Made by a program: the position numbers and the translations under genes. The notes under the pieces were generated by a model, which ran no database searches, had not been told where the DNA came from, and saw only the letters and a list, made by a program, of their open reading frames with translations. DNA of 17,555 bases from Chitinophaga pinensis (GTDB lineage Bacteria > Bacteroidota > Bacteroidia > Flavobacteriales_D > Crocinitomicaceae), in assembly GCA_945870115.1 (NCBI GenBank), contig CAMBRH010000029.1, positions 1-17,555 on the forward strand. Direction: 5' to 3'. This document shows positions 13,997 to 17,555 of the stretch, piece after piece; position 1 is the first letter of the stretch; the number at the start of each line of letters is the position of its first letter.

Positions 13997-15490
13997 ATGG
14001 GCTTTATACAAAAAGACGCTTTACGAACAATGATAATAACCTATTTAGGTTTATTATTAGGATATTTGAACAAAGGAATTCTTTTTGTTTTAATTTTAAG
14101 TACCGAAGAAATTGGATTGATAAACCTAATTTTGAGTGTTGGGCTATTGTTTGCTCAACTTTCAAATTTAGGTGCAATAAATGCAATTGCAAAATTTTTG
14201 CCTTTTTTCAGGGAGAATGATGAACAAAAACAGAACTTTTTTGTGCTGAATTTGATTTTTGTTTTCGCTGGAATATTATTATTTTCTTCAATCGTACTAT
14301 TACTTCAAAATCAAATTGTAGCCTATTATTCAGAGAAATCGGCTCTTTTTGTTGATTATTATTATTGGATTTTACCAATCGGAATTGCAAATGTTTTTTT
14401 CTTGGTTTTTGAAGCCTATTTAAGATCCTTATTCAAAAATATTTTATCCGTTTTTATGTATGAGTTTATTTTACGGATATTAATCACGATTTTATTGACA
14501 ATTTTGGCTTTTGATTTAATTAATTTCAATCAATTTTTTATAATTCATGCGTTGATTTATTTTGTACCATCACTAGTATTGTTAGTTTATTTGTATAAAT
14601 CTAATGAAATAAAATTCAATCGTAGTACTCTCAAAATATCTAGAAAATTTAAAAAAATTATTTTTTCATTTAGTTTGTTTAGTTATACAAATACGATTGG
14701 TGGATTAACTGTCATCACGATGGATGCTTTAATGATAGCCTATTTTATTGGATTAAATGAAACTGGAGTTTACACAACAATCATTTATTTGACCAGTGCA
14801 ATGCAGATTCCTTATAAATCTTTGATGCGTATTACAAATCCATTGATTCCGCAATATTGGAAAGAAAAAGCAATGGATAAAATGAGCGAATTATATCAAA
14901 AAGTAAGTTCAATATGTTTGGTAATCGGCTTATTTATGTTTCTTTTAATATGGGTAAATCGAGAGGAATTATTTTCATTTTTACCACAAGAATATCAAGT
15001 AGGAATTTGGGTGTTTTTATTTTTAATGGTTGGTCGATTAGTTGATATGTATTTTGGATTAAATGGTATAATCCTAATTACCTCCAAAAAATTCAAATAC
15101 GACATTGTTTTCACCTTTGTTCTATTGATTTCTGTTTTCGTTTTAAATTATTTCTTAATACCAATTTACGGAATTATTGGTGCTGCAATTGCAACGAGTT
15201 TTGGTTTATTAACGTATAATTTTTGTCGCTTGATTTTTGTTTATGTTGCTTTTAAAATTCATCCCTTTACTTGGAAGCAAATTAAAGTTATTTTATTGTT
15301 TACACTTATTTGCGTTTCATTTGAATTTAGCGGACAAATTTTCCAAAACAGATTTTTAGAATTAATTTTTAATTCCTTTTTTGTATCTGTGAGTTTTTTA
15401 GGATCGATTTATGTATTAAATTTGGAGCCTGAAATTAATAATTACCTAAAAACAGGATTTCAATTCATCAAATCAAAAAGAAAATCATGA
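13997..15490 (+). CDS. Wzx-like polysaccharide flippase (MATE/MVF superfamily)
   Basis: Inner-membrane transporter expected to flip undecaprenyl-diphosphate-linked oligosaccharide from the cytoplasmic to the periplasmic face. From the ATG at 13997 it has 497 residues, normal for the family, starting MGFIQKDALRTMIITYLGLLLG, as these proteins typically do with a first helix containing YLG. About 12-14 hydrophobic helices run through the whole length, separated by short basic loops. A frame extension to TTG 13898 adds 33 residues; I reject it because a candidate promoter lies inside it and the family N-terminus fits the ATG. No adjacent Wzy polymerase is seen. The last four bases ATGA (15487-15490) overlap the start of the next gene. 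The substrate cannot be inferred beyond the amino-sugar hint from the epimerase gene, which diverges from it. Confidence 0.88.
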   Translation: MGFIQKDALRTMIITYLGLLLGYLNKGILFVLILSTEEIGLINLILSVGLLFAQLSNLGAINAIAKFLPFFRENDEQKQNFFVLNLIFVFAGILLFSSIVLLLQNQIVAYYSEKSALFVDYYYWILPIGIANVFFLVFEAYLRSLFKNILSVFMYEFILRILITILLTILAFDLINFNQFFIIHALIYFVPSLVLLVYLYKSNEIKFNRSTLKISRKFKKIIFSFSLFSYTNTIGGLTVITMDALMIAYFIGLNETGVYTTIIYLTSAMQIPYKSLMRITNPLIPQYWKEKAMDKMSELYQKVSSICLVIGLFMFLLIWVNREELFSFLPQEYQVGIWVFLFLMVGRLVDMYFGLNGIILITSKKFKYDIVFTFVLLISVFVLNYFLIPIYGIIGAAIATSFGLLTYNFCRLIFVYVAFKIHPFTWKQIKVILLFTLICVSFEFSGQIFQNRFLELIFNSFFVSVSFLGSIYVLNLEPEINNYLKTGFQFIKSKRKS

Positions 15491-15945
15491 TAAATAAACT
15501 ATTTTTAGTAACATTCTTATTTACCAGTTTTAATATATTTTCTCAAAAAGTGATGTCTATTGAGGATTCTGAAAAAACATATGCGAAAGATTCTCTTCAA
15601 GAATTGTATTTTTATCGTATAATGTCTGATGAAATAACAGAATGTTTTGATGTAAGTCCTGAATTATTTTTGGTGGAGTGGTCAAAATTCACAAGAGAAA
15701 TCACAAAATACATGAAGGAAAATAATTTTTTATTTGGTAAACAAATGAAAGGATTAATTGAGGTTTATTTTAATAAGAATGGAAACATTGATTATTTTTT
15801 TATTTCACTAAGAGATCCAGAATTCCCAAAAGAAAAATTTGATAAAATGCTTAAACTTTTAGGGGAGTTTTCTAAAGATTACAAATTTACAATTGAAGCC
15901 AAACAAGCCTTTTCAAACATGGGAGGAATAAGCTTTGTGCAGTAA
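15487..15945 (+). CDS. Small secreted protein of unknown function, coupled to flippase
   Basis: I do not recognise this 152-residue protein. It begins with a signal peptide: a lysine at position 4, then a hydrophobic run with LFLVTFLF, and likely cleavage after FS at residue 19 leaving an N-terminal Gln, a common pattern in this phylum. No lipobox Cys is present, so it should be periplasmic or secreted. The mature part is charged. Residues 89-134 (GLIEVYFNKNGNIDYFFISL, then a Lys-rich helix and GEFSKDYKF) resemble in pattern a strand-turn-strand-helix such as the TonB C-terminal fold (IEVxFxVxxxGxI), but this is only a guess. The ATG shares the ATGA overlap with the flippase stop, so the two are probably translationally coupled. 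Heptamer repeats begin right after its stop codon. Confidence 0.75.
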   Translation: MINKLFLVTFLFTSFNIFSQKVMSIEDSEKTYAKDSLQELYFYRIMSDEITECFDVSPELFLVEWSKFTREITKYMKENNFLFGKQMKGLIEVYFNKNGNIDYFFISLRDPEFPKEKFDKMLKLLGEFSKDYKFTIEAKQAFSNMGGISFVQ

Positions 15946-15959
15946 GAATTAAGAATTAA
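15943..15959. repeat. Short heptamer direct repeat after the stop codon of the small secreted protein gene
   Basis: Two perfect GAATTAA units (15946-15952 and 15953-15959) follow directly on the TAA stop codon (15943-15945), which supplies the end of a preceding partial unit. The period of 7 is the same as in the other two arrays in this window. Confidence 0.6.
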
Positions 15960-15979
15960 GGTTGTATTTAGATACGAAA

Positions 15980-16050
15980 TTTTTCATTTTTACTTCTTCT
16001 CTTTTTACTTTTAATTCTACATTTTTCACTTTTCACTTTTCACTTTTCTC
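15980..16050. repeat. Degenerate heptamer array running into the TamB-like stop codon
   Basis: From 15980 the plus strand divides into ten consecutive 7-mers: TTTTTCA, TTTTTAC, TTCTTCT, CTTTTTA, CTTTTAA, TTCTACA, TTTTTCA, CTTTTCA, CTTTTCA, CTTTTCT. The last four are near-perfect, and the final one overlaps the stop codon of the minus-strand gene (16049-16051). The first units are T-rich and could fit the period partly by chance. In the gene's own sense the units read TGAAAAG. Confidence 0.65.
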
Positions 16051-17555
16051 AAGGGTCTTCAGGTTTAATAGCACCTGAAATGATTCCATTTTTAGGAACA
16101 TTTTTCTGTCTTCTTTTCTTTTTAATTGGATATTTTTTTGCTCCTTGTTTTCTGAACAAATCTAAGAAATACTGTGCCATTTTGAAATCTTGAAAATTGT
16201 TAAAATCTTCTTGGTAGTTTAAACCTGCCCCTTGTGTAAATTGTCCAGACGTTTTTTCTTGAATAACAGAGTTCTCATTCGATTCATTAAAAATACTGAT
16301 CCTAAAAGTACCATCTTCATTAATTAGATATTCTAAATTAATATCTCCAATAAATGAACTTGTTGCCGTACTTGAATTTTCAACACCTAAACTTCCTTTA
16401 ATAATTAATCTGTTGTTTAATAATTTTTTCTCCAAACCAAATTTCTGTTCAGTTTCTTTCAGTCCTACATTTACTTTAAATTTATCGGTCATACTATTTA
16501 AAGCATCATTTATTTGACTTGAAGCAATATCCAAAGCTGCATCAGAACTTCCAGAAGCATTTCCATTTCCAGCTGTTGGTTGGAATTTTTTGAAGATTAG
16601 TAAGGAGAAGAATTGTTTATTTAATTCATCTGGTACACTTTTAATTCTAGCTAAAGCACTTCTTTCACTATCGGTTGCTTTTGGAATTTCAATATCAAAC
16701 TTCATGATATCTGAATCAGATAATTTACCGGTCAAGTTCAGATAACAACGGACATTCTTAGATTGGGAAGTTTTTGAATCTTCGATATTGGGCATTATAT
16801 TAGCCAAAGTTGTCGTAACTTCATTATATGTTTTTAAATCTAATTGTGTTTCATAAACATCACCTGACCAAGATATGGTTCCTCCTTTTTCAATTTGAAA
16901 TATTTGAGGTGGAACTGGCGGCATTACAAAATTATAATAACTTCCGTCTGCAATTTTAAAAACCCCATCCATTTTTACATCTCCAAAACCACTAATATCC
17001 ATAGCAATATTTCCTTGCCCAAAAGCAATTATTTCATCATGTAAATCTGGATTGAAAATTATTTTTAATTCTGCTTCAGGAGTGACATTGAAGTTTAAGG
17101 ACATATTTATTCCTGAAAAATCAATTTTATCTGGTATTACTGCTGCTAATTTATCTTTTGGTGTGAATTTTATCCAATCGTTTTCGCCAATTTCTCCAGC
17201 TCCATACATTGGAAATTCAATTTTTGTATCTTTTTCAGTTTTTAAATCTACGTCAATGTTTAAGTTGTCAGCATATCCATAAATATTGGCTGTTCCAGTC
17301 ACATAAGCTTTTCCATTGTAAATATCACCTTCTTTGTGAACCGTATTCATAACTAAAAAGCGATCTAAATTTTGAAAACGTCTAAAATTGTTTAGAGCAT
17401 ATGCATCGTCAATTAAATTGAAGGCTAAATCAAAATTCCAATCGGCAAAATTATTATGAAAAACAGTTCCAACCAAAGCTCCAGTATTTCCATCTTCATC
17501 CATAATTGGCATATTATCGATGTAAATTCCATCTTTGTCAAGTGCAATTTCTCCG
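16049..17555 (-). CDS. TamB-like translocation/assembly module protein, C-terminal part (5' end outside window)
   Basis: About 500 C-terminal residues of a large envelope protein. The reading frame continues upstream of the ATG at 17512 to the window edge (GEIALDKDGIYIDN precedes it), so 17512 is not the true start. The sequence is rich in alternating beta strands. It carries features of the TamB C-terminal domain (DUF490): GQGNIAMDISGFGDVKMDGVFKI, DGSYYNF, PQIFQIEKGGTISWSGD (a common GGxIxWxG pattern), YLNLTGKLSDSDIMKFDIEIP, LLNNRLIIKGSLGVEN and INLEYLINEDGTFRISIFNESN. TamB proteins span the periplasm and help lipid transport or insertion of outer-membrane proteins. The far C-terminus after about QYFLDLF is Lys-rich (PIKKKRRQKN), an extension seen in Bacteroidota members. 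The stop codon sits in a heptamer array. As I remember, tsaD is often the upstream neighbour in this phylum; that would be off the window. Confidence 0.88.
   Translation of the reverse strand, partial: GEIALDKDGIYIDNMPIMDEDGNTGALVGTVFHNNFADWNFDLAFNLIDDAYALNNFRRFQNLDRFLVMNTVHKEGDIYNGKAYVTGTANIYGYADNLNIDVDLKTEKDTKIEFPMYGAGEIGENDWIKFTPKDKLAAVIPDKIDFSGINMSLNFNVTPEAELKIIFNPDLHDEIIAFGQGNIAMDISGFGDVKMDGVFKIADGSYYNFVMPPVPPQIFQIEKGGTISWSGDVYETQLDLKTYNEVTTTLANIMPNIEDSKTSQSKNVRCYLNLTGKLSDSDIMKFDIEIPKATDSERSALARIKSVPDELNKQFFSLLIFKKFQPTAGNGNASGSSDAALDIASSQINDALNSMTDKFKVNVGLKETEQKFGLEKKLLNNRLIIKGSLGVENSSTATSSFIGDINLEYLINEDGTFRISIFNESNENSVIQEKTSGQFTQGAGLNYQEDFNNFQDFKMAQYFLDLFRKQGAKKYPIKKKRRQKNVPKNGIISGAIKPEDP

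Noticed and set aside
14004..14390. Two minus-strand open frames (60 and 62 residues) within the flippase gene
   Set aside because: Antisense shadows of membrane-helix codons; no motif.
15964..15985. GTAT-TTAG-ATAC hairpin followed by ATTTTT as a terminator of the small secreted protein gene
   Set aside because: A 4-bp AT-rich stem is too weak to support a call.
15980..16050. CRISPR array
   Set aside because: The 7-bp units are contiguous without spacers and there are no cas genes.
17052..17282. 76-residue plus-strand open frame inside the TamB-like gene
   Set aside because: Opposite a long conserved reading frame; composition follows the reverse complement of beta-strand codons.

Overview
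The window looks like chromosome of a Bacteroidota member, most likely order Flavobacteriales. The evidence is the short 288-residue primary sigma factor without region 1.1, a long-form GAPDH, a secreted protein with a type IX secretion C-terminal domain, promoters of the TTTG / TAnnTTTG type, low GC, and almost no Shine-Dalgarno sequences. Genus cannot be fixed from these genes.

Layout. Bases 1-2979 carry three housekeeping genes on the minus strand: the 5' part of GAPDH, rpoD (with a clear promoter and an intrinsic terminator) and a DEAD-box RNA helicase. After a 288-bp divergent spacer, a plus-strand run (3268-9462) holds a 1001-residue YfhO-family membrane protein, a MycE-like O-methyltransferase, a divergent polysaccharide deacetylase and a GNAT acyltransferase. 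It meets head-on a minus-strand pair, GT2 glycosyltransferase then FkbM methyltransferase (11141-9455), with 8 bp of overlapping 3' ends. Next come a plus-strand secreted LamG/T9SS protein (11236-12621), a minus-strand UDP-GlcNAc 2-epimerase (12650-13774), and a plus-strand Wzx-like flippase translationally coupled to a small secreted protein (13997-15945). The window ends in the C-terminal part of a TamB-like envelope protein on the minus strand (16049-17555, 5' end outside).

How the parts fit. The block 6312-15490 reads as part of a surface-polysaccharide or O-antigen region. An epimerase makes UDP-ManNAc, a GT2 enzyme adds sugars, two unrelated methyltransferases and a deacetylase/acyltransferase pair modify them, and a flippase exports the lipid-linked unit. 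YfhO may add a further sugar outside the inner membrane. The repeated strand changes, the lower GC and the placement between general-function genes suggest a variable island assembled in pieces. No polymerase, initiating phosphoglycosyltransferase or export complex lies in the window, so the locus is incomplete here or depends on genes elsewhere.

No wholly new system is proven. The most notable signals are three degenerate 7-bp direct-repeat arrays that each contain or touch a stop codon (1729-1770, 15943-15959, 15980-16050), and the overlapping deacetylase/acyltransferase pair that could exchange N-acyl groups on an amino sugar. No tRNA, rRNA, CRISPR array, transposase or riboswitch was seen, and no gene-free stretch exceeds 300 bases.
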